Notes: generated by a model not told the origin, from the sequence alone. A DNA stretch of 64,000 nt from Pseudescherichia sp031987975 (GCF_031987975.1 NZ_DALZYX010000004.1:1-64000); one strand, 5' to 3'; positions 32,386 through 41,782 are shown, numbered from the stretch's first letter. Program-made: numbers and translations.

Positions 32386-33720
32386 TTACTTGAGGTCGGC
32401 CTGCACCTGATGCAGCGGCTTCGCCCACGGGTTTTTCGCCTGCACATCGGCTGGCAGCGTAGAGACGGCGCGTTTCGCTTCATCTTTCGAGGCATAAACG
32501 CCGCTCACCAGTACATACCACGGTTGGCCGTTGCGTGAGGTCTGATAAACCACGAAGTTTTTTAGGTTCTCTTTCTTCGCCCACGCGTTCAGGTTGTTGT
32601 AGTTCGATGAGCTGCTCAACTGCAGCGTATAGCTGCTGCCCGGCGCTGACTTCAGGGAACCGACGTTGCCAGTGGAGGCGTTACCAGAGGCCGCTGGCGC
32701 TGCGGCTGCCGGTGCGGTGGCAGTTGCGGCTGGCGCAGCGGTCGTGGCAGGCTTAGCCGACTGGGTCGGTGCCGTTGCCGTTACCGCCGCAGACGGTTTG
32801 GCCGCAGGCGCTGCGCTGGCCGTTGCTTTAGGCTGGGCGCTGGCCGCCGGTGCGGTGGCAGCGGTCTCGGTACGTTTCGGCTGGGCCGCCGCTTTCGGTG
32901 CGCTCTGGGCAGGCTTCGGCTCGATCGTCGTCTGCTGGCGCTCGGTGCGCGGAGCAGCGCGATGCTCGGTAGCTGATGCCTGACGTTCAGAGGCGGCAGT
33001 CTGGCGCGACTCTGCTGCCTTGCTGTTATGCACCGGCGCAACGGTAGCAGGCTCTGTTGGCAGGGTGGAGTTCACCGCTACGTTGTCTACCTGGTTTTGA
33101 TTCTGCGGCTGTGCCAGGGCGTTGTTCAGGTCGCCCTGTACCTCAACGCGCTGCTGCCCTTCCGGCGCGGCAGTGGTCTGCCCCTCGGTTGGAGTAGAGG
33201 CGATTGGCGGCAGGGAAACATCCTGCGGATTACCCGCCGTCTGCTCAGCCGAGGTAGTACCTGGCGCAGGCTGCGTGCCGTTGGCCTGGTCGGCGGCATT
33301 CTCTGACAGGTTGACGCTCTTCTCTGCCGAGGCCTGCTCGCTACCGGACTTATCAGCAGGAGATTTCAGCGCGGAGCCGATGCCCACGATCAGCAGCAGC
33401 AGAACCAGGATCCCAAGGCCCATCATCAGGTACTGGCGGGAGGCGGGTTTGGCAGCAGGGGCTTTTTTACGCTTGCGGGGGCGACGCTCAACGCGCTCCT
33501 CATCCACTGCGCTCTCTTCCAGCTCATCTTCTTCGTAGCTTTCATCAGCCTCTTCACGGGCTTTACGCGTCCGTGAAGGGCGACGATCGTCAGCGTCCAG
33601 ATCGACATCATCAAAGTTGATCTGCGGATCGCTGTCGCGTTCAGAAGACTGGCGCGTACGACCAGGGCGACGATCGCTGGGATCGGTTTTCAGCTCGTCT
33701 TCTGGTTTAAATTCATCCAT
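32386..33720 (-). CDS. damX: cell division protein DamX
   Basis: DamX is a bitopic inner-membrane protein that goes to the septal ring through its SPOR domain, which binds denuded peptidoglycan. The 444-residue protein has an acidic, Arg-rich cytoplasmic part (1-95) and one membrane helix (about 97-117, LMMGLGILVLLLLIVGIGSA). A long low-complexity Ala/Pro/Thr/Gln linker (about 120-360) is followed by the SPOR domain (about 365-444, SYTLQLSSSSNYNNLNAWAK). Linker length explains the difference from E. coli (428). It lies between aroB and dam. Confidence 0.96.
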   Translation of the reverse strand: MDEFKPEDELKTDPSDRRPGRTRQSSERDSDPQINFDDVDLDADDRRPSRTRKAREEADESYEEDELEESAVDEERVERRPRKRKKAPAAKPASRQYLMMGLGILVLLLLIVGIGSALKSPADKSGSEQASAEKSVNLSENAADQANGTQPAPGTTSAEQTAGNPQDVSLPPIASTPTEGQTTAAPEGQQRVEVQGDLNNALAQPQNQNQVDNVAVNSTLPTEPATVAPVHNSKAAESRQTAASERQASATEHRAAPRTERQQTTIEPKPAQSAPKAAAQPKRTETAATAPAASAQPKATASAAPAAKPSAAVTATAPTQSAKPATTAAPAATATAPAAAAPAASGNASTGNVGSLKSAPGSSYTLQLSSSSNYNNLNAWAKKENLKNFVVYQTSRNGQPWYVLVSGVYASKDEAKRAVSTLPADVQAKNPWAKPLHQVQADLK

Positions 33721-33811
33721 TTAACACCCCACTCTAAGGCTAATGCCAACCACTAGTGCGCATCGCCCGAAGTTAAACACCACGACTGGCGTGGCCAGAC
33801 CTTTCTAATTT

Positions 33812-34900
33812 TCACGCCTGCTGACAGTCAGCAATAGCGCCGAGAACAACATTGTGTGGCACTCCGCCACGCACTTCACTCTTCCCTATTGCCAGCGGCA
33901 AGACTAAACGCATCTCGCCCGCCAGCACCTTTTTGTCGCGCAGCATGTGAGGAATATAGGCCTCGGCGGACATCTCCCGCGGACCGTTGACCGGCAGGCC
34001 AGCGCGCGTGAGTAAGGTGATGATTCGTTGCGTATCGTCACGGCTAAACTGGCCAAGGCGTTCGGCTGCGCGCGCTGCCATAACCATTCCCGCCGCCACC
34101 GCTTCACCGTGCAGCCAGTTACCGTAGCCCATTTCGGCTTCGATAGCGTGACCAAACGTGTGGCCCAGGTTGAGTAAAGCACGTAAGCCCGTCTCGCGCT
34201 CGTCCGCGGCGACAACGTCGGCTTTCAGCTCACAACAACGGCGGATACAGTAGGCCATGGCCGGACCGTCGAGGCGCAGAAGCGCATCAAGGTTCTCTTC
34301 CAACCAGCTAAAGAACGCGGCGTCAAGAATGATGCCGTACTTGATCACTTCAGCCAGACCAGAGGAGAGTTCACGTGCTGGCAGCGTCGCAAGGCAGTCG
34401 AGATCGACGACCACCGAGACGGGCTGATAGAACGCGCCGATCATATTTTTGCCGAGAGGGTGATTCACCGCCGTCTTGCCGCCAACGGACGAATCGACCT
34501 GAGAAAGGAGCGTGGTGGGCACCTGAATAAAGCGCACGCCACGTTGATAGCTCGCTGCCGCGAAGCCGGTAAGATCGCCGACCACGCCGCCGCCAAGGGC
34601 GACCAGCGTCGTGTCGCGCCCGTGAGGTTTCTGCAACAGGGCGGTAAAGACCGTATCCAACACTGCCAGGCTTTTAAACTGCTCGCCGTCCGGCAGCACA
34701 ACGCTGTCAACCCGCACGCCCGCCTGTTCAAGTACATGGCGGACCTTTTCGAGATAGAGCGGAGCCAGCGTCTCGTTAGTGACCAGCATGACCTGGTCGC
34801 CAGACTTCAACGGCATGAAGGAAGCTGGATCGTTAAACAAACCAGCCGCGATGGTGATTGGGTAACTACGTTCCCCAAGAGTGACGGTAATCCTCTCCAT
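33812..34900 (-). CDS. aroB: 3-dehydroquinate synthase
   Basis: AroB is the second enzyme of the shikimate pathway, converting DAHP to 3-dehydroquinate with NAD+ and Zn2+. The 362-residue protein begins MERITVTLGERSYPITIAAG. The NAD-binding GGGVVGDLTGFAA segment is near 105, and zinc ligands include Glu in SGLAEVIKYG near 194, His in LNLGHTFGHAIE near 247 and His in WLHGEAVAAGM near 264. It follows aroK, which supplies the next-but-two step of the same pathway. Confidence 0.98.
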   Translation of the reverse strand: MERITVTLGERSYPITIAAGLFNDPASFMPLKSGDQVMLVTNETLAPLYLEKVRHVLEQAGVRVDSVVLPDGEQFKSLAVLDTVFTALLQKPHGRDTTLVALGGGVVGDLTGFAAASYQRGVRFIQVPTTLLSQVDSSVGGKTAVNHPLGKNMIGAFYQPVSVVVDLDCLATLPARELSSGLAEVIKYGIILDAAFFSWLEENLDALLRLDGPAMAYCIRRCCELKADVVAADERETGLRALLNLGHTFGHAIEAEMGYGNWLHGEAVAAGMVMAARAAERLGQFSRDDTQRIITLLTRAGLPVNGPREMSAEAYIPHMLRDKKVLAGEMRLVLPLAIGKSEVRGGVPHNVVLGAIADCQQA

Positions 34901-34954
34901 GACGCGACATCCACCTCAATTGCGTAAACCTGCAGGCGTTATATTAAGCCAGAA

Positions 34955-35476
34955 TCAGTTGCTTTCCAGCATATGAATAATCTGGTTTGCGACCACTTTT
35001 GCGCTCTGATCGTCGGTGCGGATGGTGACGTCGGCAATCTCCTCATAGAGAGGATTCCGTTCGTCAGCCAGCGCTTCGAGAACTTCCCGCGGCGGCGTCT
35101 CCACCTGTAACAGTGGACGCTTTTTATCGCGTTGAGTACGAGCCAGCTGCTTTTCGATAGTGGTTTCCAGATACACCACTACGCCACGGGCGGAGAGACG
35201 ATTACGGGTTTCGCGGGATTTCACAGAGCCGCCGCCTGTCGCCAGCACAATGCCCTGCTTCTCGGTCAGTTCGTTAATGACCTTTTCTTCGCGATCGCGG
35301 AAACCTTCTTCACCTTCTACATCGAAGACCCAGCCCACATCAGCTCCGGTTCGTTTCTCAATCTCTTGATCAGAATCGTAAAATTCCATATTGAGTTGTT
35401 GAGCTAACTGACGCCCAATAGTGCTTTTGCCGGCACCCATAGGCCCAACCAGAAAGATATTGCGTTTCTCTGCCAT
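34955..35476 (-). CDS. aroK: shikimate kinase I
   Basis: AroK phosphorylates shikimate. The 173-residue P-loop kinase begins MAEKRNIFLVGPMGAGKSTI (Walker A at 11-18). Substrate-binding Asp is in YDSDQEIEKRTG near 34, and the GGG motif is in LATGGGSVKSRETR near 80. It is the first gene of the aroK-aroB-damX-dam-rpe-gph-trpS cluster, behind a good promoter 115 bases upstream. Confidence 0.98.
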   Translation of the reverse strand: MAEKRNIFLVGPMGAGKSTIGRQLAQQLNMEFYDSDQEIEKRTGADVGWVFDVEGEEGFRDREEKVINELTEKQGIVLATGGGSVKSRETRNRLSARGVVVYLETTIEKQLARTQRDKKRPLLQVETPPREVLEALADERNPLYEEIADVTIRTDDQSAKVVANQIIHMLESN

Positions 35477-35591
35477 TTTTTCGGTACTACTATAAGACTA
35501 TTCGTTAATGGTAAACCCACTTCGCAGACACCTGGCGGAGCAGGACATGAACTGAAACCTCATATGCGTAAGTTCGAGAATCAGACTGAAA

Positions 35592-35621
35592 ATTATCTCA
35601 ATACTCGCGCTGTTTTGGCAA
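35592..35621 (-). promoter_or_regulatory. aroK operon promoter
   Basis: On the minus strand TTGCCA (plus 35616-35621) and GATAAT (plus 35592-35597) are 18 bases apart, about 115 bases before the aroK ATG. Four and five consensus positions match. The rest of the 285-base aroK-hofQ spacer (35477-35761) shows no gene. Confidence 0.65.
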
Positions 35622-35761
35622 CTGAATAAATCACCAACCTTGCGAAGAGGCCAATTGAGGTAAGACGGGAGTAGCTGACGCTCAAAATCGGTACTCCTTG
35701 TAAGCTAATTCATCTCTCACGTCAAACACCTGAGTTCAGTTCACGGCAAAAATCATCATAT

Positions 35762-37024
35762 TTAAGCTTTACCCTTTCCGCCTTCATGCAGCGGCATGAG
35801 GCGTGGCGTGATAAAAACCACCAGCTCGCGCCGCTCGTTATCGTGGCCGTTGTGGCGAAAGAGCTGTCCCAGCCAGGGCAGACTGCCAAGCCCGGGCACG
35901 CTCTCACTGCCGGATTTCTTCTGCTGCTGAAAGATGCCTCCCAGCGCCAGCGTATCGCCGCTACCTACTTCGACCTGGGTTTCGATCTCCTGCTTATCGA
36001 TAGCCAGCACCTCACCATCCGCCTGCTGAAGCACCTGGCCGGGCATATTCTGGCTGATGTGCAGCTTCAGGCGCACTCTGCCGTCCTGCAGCACCGTTGG
36101 CGTCACCTCCATGCCCAGCACCGCCTCCTTAAATTCAACCGAGGTCGCCCCGCTCTCGCCGCTGGAGACCTGATAGGGGATCTCGCTGCCCTGCTTGATG
36201 CTGGCGGGCTGTTGATGGGAGGCCAGCAGGCGCGGACTGGCAATAATTTCCAGCTGCTGCGCCTGTTCAAGGGCTGACAGCTCAACGTCCAGCATCCGGC
36301 CATCGATGCGCCCGATATTAAACCCAACCCGCGTTGTGGCCTCTCCCACTGAGAGATCGCTGCTCAGGGTAGTGATATCACCGATTTTTCCTGCCGACTG
36401 CGCCTCGGCCAGCGTCCATTTGATCCCCAACTCGCGCAGGCTCTTTTCATTAATAGTCACGATATGCGCCGCCAGTTCCACCTGAGCGACGGGCAGATCC
36501 ATCTCCGTTATCCAGCGCTCTATGGTCTTTAGCGTAGCCGCGTTGTCGCGCAGCAGGAGGCGGTTCATGCGCTTATCGGCCATCATTGTTCCCCGTGGGC
36601 TGAGCAGCTTGCCACCCGCTTTGGCCAGCTCCTCCGCCTCGGCATAGCGTAGCGTAACGCTCTTTGCCACCAGCGGCAGGGCGCTCTGCTGCTTCGCCTT
36701 GTCGGCCTCGCGCTTCTCCTGCTGCTGCTGCCACCACGCCTGAGTATGCACCTGCAGAATAGTCCCCTCTCTCTGCACAATCAGTCCGCCGCTGGCGAGC
36801 ACCGTTTGCAGGGCCTGGCTCCAGGGAACGTTGACCAGATGCAGAGAGAGCGTGCCACTGACCTCTGGCGCAACGATAAGATTATATCTCCCCAGCTCCG
36901 CCAGGGTCTGCAAGACCTGCACCACCGGTACATCATCGATGGCCAGCGTCACCGGCAGGGGGCTTTTTGCCCCCGTAGGCAGCGCGCTGAGAAGCAGTCC
37001 CGCTGCCGTTATCCACTTTTTCAT
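35762..37024 (-). CDS. hofQ: secretin-like DNA-uptake protein HofQ
   Basis: HofQ is the outer-membrane secretin of the PilQ/ComE type. In E. coli it is needed to use external DNA as a nutrient. The 420-residue protein starts at ATG 37024 (MKKWITAAGLLLSALPTGAK), a signal peptide after AACTCC-type upstream sequence; a 523-residue frame is rejected since it antedates the signal peptide and overlaps hofP throughout. Two N-terminal secretin/TonB short domains (25-180) precede the secretin core (about 250-410), with VEVTPTVL-type strands (EAVLGMEVTPTVLQDGRVRL) and PGLGSLPWLGQLF near the end. It overlaps hofP by 92 bases. Confidence 0.94.
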   Translation of the reverse strand: MKKWITAAGLLLSALPTGAKSPLPVTLAIDDVPVVQVLQTLAELGRYNLIVAPEVSGTLSLHLVNVPWSQALQTVLASGGLIVQREGTILQVHTQAWWQQQQEKREADKAKQQSALPLVAKSVTLRYAEAEELAKAGGKLLSPRGTMMADKRMNRLLLRDNAATLKTIERWITEMDLPVAQVELAAHIVTINEKSLRELGIKWTLAEAQSAGKIGDITTLSSDLSVGEATTRVGFNIGRIDGRMLDVELSALEQAQQLEIIASPRLLASHQQPASIKQGSEIPYQVSSGESGATSVEFKEAVLGMEVTPTVLQDGRVRLKLHISQNMPGQVLQQADGEVLAIDKQEIETQVEVGSGDTLALGGIFQQQKKSGSESVPGLGSLPWLGQLFRHNGHDNERRELVVFITPRLMPLHEGGKGKA

Positions 37025-37340
37025 CTTCAACTCCTTGTCGCTGCCACTGCCACTGCGTCGGTTCACAGCCCGCAGCGATGGTAATCCGCAACGTCTGCTC
37101 CGTGACCGAGACGACGCGCCAGCCGGATAGCAGGCTCTCACCCGCTGCCGCTCTGTACCATCTCCCCTCTGGGCTACGCAGCACACCCCGATGCTGGCCG
37201 TTAACGTTAATAAAGCCCTGGTAGCGCCACTGTGCCAGCGCCGCCGTCTGACAGCGGTCCGGCAGCGGCTGGAAAGGGTCGCGCATACCCAACAGCAGCG
37301 GCAGCGCCAGCAGCAATGCTCTATGCATGTCATGGATCAT
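36933..37340 (-). CDS. hofP: HofP, pilus-assembly-type protein of the DNA-utilisation cluster
   Basis: HofP corresponds to PilP/ComD, a small periplasmic or lipoprotein partner of the secretin. The 135-residue product carries a short hydrophobic N terminus (ALLLALPLLLG), then the conserved GMRDPFQPLPDRC and SQWRYQG-like (LAQWRYQGFINVNG) segments. The start is ambiguous: ATG 37340 gives the E. coli length, while ATG 37328 lies one base after the hofO stop and gives 131 residues. The C-terminal 30 residues are encoded by DNA that also codes for the HofQ signal peptide. Confidence 0.85.
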   Translation of the reverse strand: MIHDMHRALLLALPLLLGMRDPFQPLPDRCQTAALAQWRYQGFINVNGQHRGVLRSPEGRWYRAAAGESLLSGWRVVSVTEQTLRITIAAGCEPTQWQWQRQGVEDEKVDNGSGTASQRAAYGGKKPPAGDAGHR

Positions 37341-37797
37341 TGCCGCTCTCCAGCTCCAGCCGCAGATGCAGCACCTCCTCTTTTAACGCCAGCGAAAAGG
37401 CAGTGACCTGCATACCCTGCTCGGCGAGGCGGGTAAAGGTCTCTGGCACATCCTGCCATCCGGTCTGTAGCACCATCTCACCGCCACGTTCGGTGGGATG
37501 CCAGCTCAGCAGCCGGGCGCCGCCGGTCTGGAAAGCGAGGGCGGAAAATACGCGTTCGGGCAGAGGCGCCGTGGCTTCAGCTCCCCACGCCTGGCGCAGC
37601 GGCAGGGTGCTTGTCCACATCTGGCTGCGGCTCTGCTGCTGTGCATGCAGCTCGGCCAGCCGCTGCGTCTGCTCGCTGATGTATGGCCGTACCGTCAGGA
37701 GCCAGGCCAGCACGGTGCAGCTCATCGTTACGCTTAGCCAGAAGACCACTCGACGATGGGTTGAGAGCGAGAGCCAACGTTCAGGGCTAAGGCGCAT
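37330..37797 (-). CDS. hofO: HofO, PilO-like inner-membrane protein
   Basis: HofO is the PilO/ComC-like bitopic protein of the DNA-uptake platform. I start it at ATG 37797 (MRLSPERWLSLSTHRRVVFW, 155 residues), overlapping the hofN end by 11 bases; ATG 37806 is an alternative. One membrane helix lies at about 17-35, followed by a periplasmic ferredoxin-like domain (ARLLSWHPTERGGEMVLQTG near 100). The longer frame up to 37911 is inside hofN. Confidence 0.88.
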   Translation of the reverse strand: MRLSPERWLSLSTHRRVVFWLSVTMSCTVLAWLLTVRPYISEQTQRLAELHAQQQSRSQMWTSTLPLRQAWGAEATAPLPERVFSALAFQTGGARLLSWHPTERGGEMVLQTGWQDVPETFTRLAEQGMQVTAFSLALKEEVLHLRLELESGNDP

Positions 37798-38320
37798 GGC
37801 GCACATCCAAAACCAGAGCGTAATCAAATTGCCAGCGCCCCTGCGCATCCCGCGAGGCTGGACCAGGTTTGCCCATTCGCAAGCCGGGGAGAGCATAGAG
37901 CGCCGTTTCAAGCTGGCTTAACGCCGTAAAACTGACTGCATAGCCCGCCAGCGACAGCGTTCCCTGCTGAAAGCGCAGCTCGCTCAGCCACGCCTGCTCC
38001 GGCAGCGTGTCTGCAAGACGGGTTAAGATCTGCTGCCACTCCCGCGTGGCCTGCAATTGTCGATAACGCTGCTGTCGTGCCTGGTATTCAGCCTGCCGGG
38101 CAAGCAGGTTTGTCTTGCGCTGCGCCAGCCCTGTCTGCAACGTGATGCCCGCCTGCTGTATCAGCTCCAGCCGCCGATTTTTCTGCGCCGTCTGCATTCG
38201 CAGCATCGCCGCCAGCAGCACAATCAGCAGCAGGGTGACAGAGAAGATCGTTAGCCAAAGGCGCAGGCATTGGCGCTGCCGCCGGGCGCGCCAGGGGAGA
38301 AAGTTAACCGCCTGCGCCAC
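37787..38320 (-). CDS. hofN: HofN, PilN-like inner-membrane protein
   Basis: HofN is the PilN/ComB homologue, with a short cytoplasmic N terminus that docks on HofM. The 177-residue product starts MAQAVNFLPWRARRQRQCLR; the NFLPWR motif is the PilN signature bound by PilM. One membrane helix follows (about 22-42), then a coiled coil (about 45-95) and a small periplasmic domain. It overlaps hofM by one base (TAATG-type junction). Confidence 0.92.
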   Translation of the reverse strand: MAQAVNFLPWRARRQRQCLRLWLTIFSVTLLLIVLLAAMLRMQTAQKNRRLELIQQAGITLQTGLAQRKTNLLARQAEYQARQQRYRQLQATREWQQILTRLADTLPEQAWLSELRFQQGTLSLAGYAVSFTALSQLETALYALPGLRMGKPGPASRDAQGRWQFDYALVLDVRHAP

Positions 38321-39102
38321 TATTCACCTCCCAGCGCCAGGCCAATGGCTACTGCCCAGGCCCCACCGTTTTCTGGCAGCGGCGGATAGCGGCGGGCAAT
38401 CGCGCGCCAGGGATCGAAGCCCTCCGGTTCGGCATCGCACAGCGTGGCCTCCTCCAGCGGCAGGCCTAACACCTGCGCCAGTTCATCAAGGTTACTGGCA
38501 TCCTTACGCGCCCGCCGCCCCCAGCCGCTGCGCGTTGCCCACAGCCACTGGGTAGCATCACGCCAGGCCAGCCAGCGCAGCGGCGGAGTAAGCAGCGGGA
38601 TAAAGCGCTGTAGCGCGCAGGCGTCGGGGGTGATGGCCGAGAGGTGCAGGCCCAGGCTATCCGCCAGCGTCAGTAGCCCGGCAACGTCGCTGTTCTGCGC
38701 CGCCGTTACGCTGTACGCACGCTGCACGCTGTCATCGGTGTAGTCGAAACGCAGGTCGCCGGCAGGCATACCCAGTTCGCGAGCGAGGCTGTTTGCCACC
38801 CACTGCAGCTGGGCGCTCTCCCCTAGCCGTACGGCGGGACGGGGCAACCTCTTTTGCAGCGTACGCGCGGCGGGAAAGGCGAGGCTAATCTGGTGCCTGC
38901 GCGGCAGGGTTTTACTCCACGCCTGTAGCGCCGCGCGGAGGCGTTCAGGCTGCGTGATCTGCCCGTCTACAAGGGTGCCCGCCGCCAGCGGCAGCTGCCA
39001 CCAGTGGCGCAGCACAGAGTGGGATTTTTCCTGCGTTAGCGCGATGGCATAGATGCCATCCTGCTGAATATGAAGGCCTATTCGCCAGCGACTGATTGCC
39101 AT
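38320..39102 (-). CDS. hofM: HofM, PilM-like actin-fold protein
   Basis: HofM is the cytoplasmic PilM/ComA-like ATPase-fold protein that anchors the HofNO complex. The 260-residue product begins MAISRWRIGLHIQQDGIYAI with AAGGAG before the ATG. DACALQRF near 163-172 is the PilM subdomain contact region. It is the first gene of hofMNOPQ and divergent from mrcA, as PilM is from PBP1a genes in many gamma-proteobacteria. In E. coli this operon needs CRP and Sxy. I could not identify a convincing CRP-S site in the 120-base spacer. Confidence 0.93.
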   Translation of the reverse strand: MAISRWRIGLHIQQDGIYAIALTQEKSHSVLRHWWQLPLAAGTLVDGQITQPERLRAALQAWSKTLPRRHQISLAFPAARTLQKRLPRPAVRLGESAQLQWVANSLARELGMPAGDLRFDYTDDSVQRAYSVTAAQNSDVAGLLTLADSLGLHLSAITPDACALQRFIPLLTPPLRWLAWRDATQWLWATRSGWGRRARKDASNLDELAQVLGLPLEEATLCDAEPEGFDPWRAIARRYPPLPENGGAWAVAIGLALGGE

Positions 39103-39222
39103 AAATCGCGATCTCCTTATCGTTCGTCAGGGTGACGGCTATATCAATGCATCAGGCTTGCCTTTATACTACCGCGCGATTGTTTATAAACTGCCCAAAG
39201 AAAACTAAATGGGAAATCTCCG

Positions 39223-41775
39223 GTGAAGTTCGTAAAGTATCTATTTATCCTTGCAGTCTGTTGCATTCTGCTGGGAGCAGGCTCGGTTTATGGCCTCTAC
39301 AAGTTTATTGAGCCACAGCTACCCGACGTTGCCACGCTGAAAGACGTGCGGCTGCAAATTCCGATGCAGGTCTACACCGCCGACGGCGAGCTGATTGCGC
39401 AGTACGGCGAAAAGCGCCGCATTCCGCTGACCCTGGATCAGATCCCTCCCGTTATGGTCAAAGCTTTTATTGCGACGGAAGACAGCCGTTTCTACGAGCA
39501 TCACGGTGTCGATCCGGTGGGGATTTTCCGTGCCGCTAGCGTCGCGCTCTTCTCCGGCCACGCGTCTCAGGGGGCGAGTACCATTACGCAGCAGCTGGCG
39601 CGTAACTTCTTCCTGAGTCCGGAAAAGACTCTGATACGTAAGCTGAAAGAGGTATTCCTCGCCATTCGCATCGAACAGATGATGACGAAGGATGAGATCC
39701 TTGAGCTTTACCTGAACAAGATCTATCTCGGCTATCGCGCCTATGGCGTGGGGGCAGCGGCGCAGGTCTATTTTGGCAAGTCGGTCGATCAGCTTACCCT
39801 TAGCGAAATCGCGGTGATTGCCGGGCTGCCGAAAGCGCCCTCTACCTTCAACCCACTCTACTCCCTCGATCGAGCTACCTCACGGCGTAACGTGGTGCTG
39901 GCGCGTATGATGAGCGAGGGCTATATCAGCCAGTCACAGTACGACAGCGCCCGCAGCGAAGCCATTGATGCTAACTATCACGCCCCGGAGATCGCCTTCT
40001 CCTCCCCTTACCTCTCGGAGATGGTGCGCCAGGATATGGTGTCGCGCTACGGTGAGAAGGCCTATGAGGATGGCTACCGGGTCTATACCACCATCACGCG
40101 GAAGACACAGGAAGCGGCCCAGAAGGCGGTACGCGACAACGTAATGGATTACGACATGCGTCACGGCTATCGCGGACCGGCAAACGTGCTGTGGAAGCTG
40201 GGCGAAAGCCCCTGGGACAGCAAAAAAATCACCGACTCTCTGCGGGCGCTGCCGACCTACGGACCACTGCTCCCTGCGGTGGTGGTGCAGGCGAATGCCC
40301 AGGAGGCCACGGCAATGCTGGCTGACGGCACGTCGGTGTCGCTGCGCATGGATGGGGTGCGCTGGGCGCGTCCTTTCCGGTCGGATACCGCTCAGGGCGC
40401 GACGCCGCGCCGGGTAACCGATGCGGTGCAGGCCGGACAGCAGATCTGGGTTCGCCAGGTGAACGACGCCTGGTGGCTGGCGCAGGTGCCGGACGTTAAC
40501 TCAGCCCTGGTCTCCATTAATCCGCAGAACGGGGCAGTCATCGCGCTGGTCGGCGGCTTCGACTTCAACCAGAGCAAGTTTAACCGCGCCACCCAGGCGC
40601 TGCGCCAGGTTGGCTCGAACATCAAGCCGTTCCTCTACACCGCGGCGATGGACAAGGGGCTGACCCTGGCGAGCATTCTTAACGATGTGCCCATCTCTCG
40701 CTGGGATGCGGGCGCAGGCTCCGACTGGCGACCGAAAAACTCGCCGCCGGAGTATGCCGGTCCCATTCGTCTTCGCCAGGGGTTAGGCCAGTCGAAAAAC
40801 GTGGTGATGGTGCGTGCCATGCGGGCAATGGGCGTTGACTACGCCGCGGAATACCTGCAACGCTTCGGCTTCCCGGCGCAGAACATTGTGCACACCGAAT
40901 CGCTGGCGCTTGGCTCCGCCTCCTTCACCCCGCTGCAGGTTGCGCGCGGCTACGCGGTAATGGCGAACGGCGGCTTCCTTATCGATCCGTGGTTTATCAG
41001 CAAGATCGAAAATGACCAGGGTAAGGTGCTGTTTGAAGCACAGCCGAAGGTGGCCTGTGCGGACTGTGATATTCCGGTGATCTACGGCGAGACGCAGAAA
41101 TCCAACGTGCTGGAGAACAGCAACGTTGAGGACGTGGCCGTATCACAGGAGCAGCAGAATCTTACCGTGCCGATGCCGCAGCTTGAGCAGGCCAACCAGG
41201 CGCTGGTGGCCCAGACCGGCGCGCCGCAGTATGCACCGCATGTGATCAACACCCCGCTCTCCTTCCTGATCAAGAGCGCGCTAAACACTAATATCTTTGG
41301 CGAACCGGGCTGGCAAGGTACCGGCTGGCGCGCCGGCCGCGATCTCAAGCGTAACGATATCGGCGGCAAAACGGGCACCACCAACAGCTCAAAAGATGCC
41401 TGGTTCTCCGGCTACGGTCCGGGCGTTGTGACCTCGGTATGGATTGGCTTTGACGATCACCGCCGCGATCTTGGCCGGACCACCGCCTCTGGCGCGATTA
41501 AGGATCAGATTTCAGGTTATGAAGGCGGCGCGAAGAGCGCTCAGCCCGCCTGGGATGCCTTTATGAAGAGCGTGCTGGACGGCGTGCCGGAAGCGCCGCT
41601 CACGCCGCCGCCGGGTATTATTACGGTGAATATCGACCGCAGTACCGGGCAGCTGGCCAACGGTGGGAATAGCCGTCAGGAGTTCTTCATTGAAGGCACG
41701 CAGCCAACGCAGCAGGCAGTGCATGAGGTGGGGACAACACTTATCGATAACGGCGAGACGCACGAGCTGTTTTAA
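39223..41775 (+). CDS. mrcA: penicillin-binding protein 1a
   Basis: PBP1a is a bifunctional peptidoglycan synthase. The 850-residue protein starts at GTG 39223 (KFVKYLFILAVCCILLGAG), a membrane anchor at about 5-25. The GT51 domain has its catalytic Glu in ATEDSRFYEHHGVD near 84-97 and STITQQLARN near 122. An OB-like domain follows, then the transpeptidase domain with Ser465 in GSNIKPF, SKN (QSKNVVM) and KTGTTN. The length is the same as in E. coli. It is divergent from hofM. Confidence 0.98.
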   Translation: MKFVKYLFILAVCCILLGAGSVYGLYKFIEPQLPDVATLKDVRLQIPMQVYTADGELIAQYGEKRRIPLTLDQIPPVMVKAFIATEDSRFYEHHGVDPVGIFRAASVALFSGHASQGASTITQQLARNFFLSPEKTLIRKLKEVFLAIRIEQMMTKDEILELYLNKIYLGYRAYGVGAAAQVYFGKSVDQLTLSEIAVIAGLPKAPSTFNPLYSLDRATSRRNVVLARMMSEGYISQSQYDSARSEAIDANYHAPEIAFSSPYLSEMVRQDMVSRYGEKAYEDGYRVYTTITRKTQEAAQKAVRDNVMDYDMRHGYRGPANVLWKLGESPWDSKKITDSLRALPTYGPLLPAVVVQANAQEATAMLADGTSVSLRMDGVRWARPFRSDTAQGATPRRVTDAVQAGQQIWVRQVNDAWWLAQVPDVNSALVSINPQNGAVIALVGGFDFNQSKFNRATQALRQVGSNIKPFLYTAAMDKGLTLASILNDVPISRWDAGAGSDWRPKNSPPEYAGPIRLRQGLGQSKNVVMVRAMRAMGVDYAAEYLQRFGFPAQNIVHTESLALGSASFTPLQVARGYAVMANGGFLIDPWFISKIENDQGKVLFEAQPKVACADCDIPVIYGETQKSNVLENSNVEDVAVSQEQQNLTVPMPQLEQANQALVAQTGAPQYAPHVINTPLSFLIKSALNTNIFGEPGWQGTGWRAGRDLKRNDIGGKTGTTNSSKDAWFSGYGPGVVTSVWIGFDDHRRDLGRTTASGAIKDQISGYEGGAKSAQPAWDAFMKSVLDGVPEAPLTPPPGIITVNIDRSTGQLANGGNSRQEFFIEGTQPTQQAVHEVGTTLIDNGETHELF

Positions 41776-41782
41776 GTCGTAA

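Noticed and set aside
35762..37333. A 523-residue version of HofQ
   Set aside because: The first 103 residues are Arg/Cys/Ser-rich out-of-frame translation of hofP. A clear signal peptide begins at ATG 37024.
39103..39222. CRP-S (Sxy-dependent) site for hofM
   Set aside because: Only partial matches to TGCGA-N6-TCGCA are present and none is symmetric, so the claim is not supported by the sequence.
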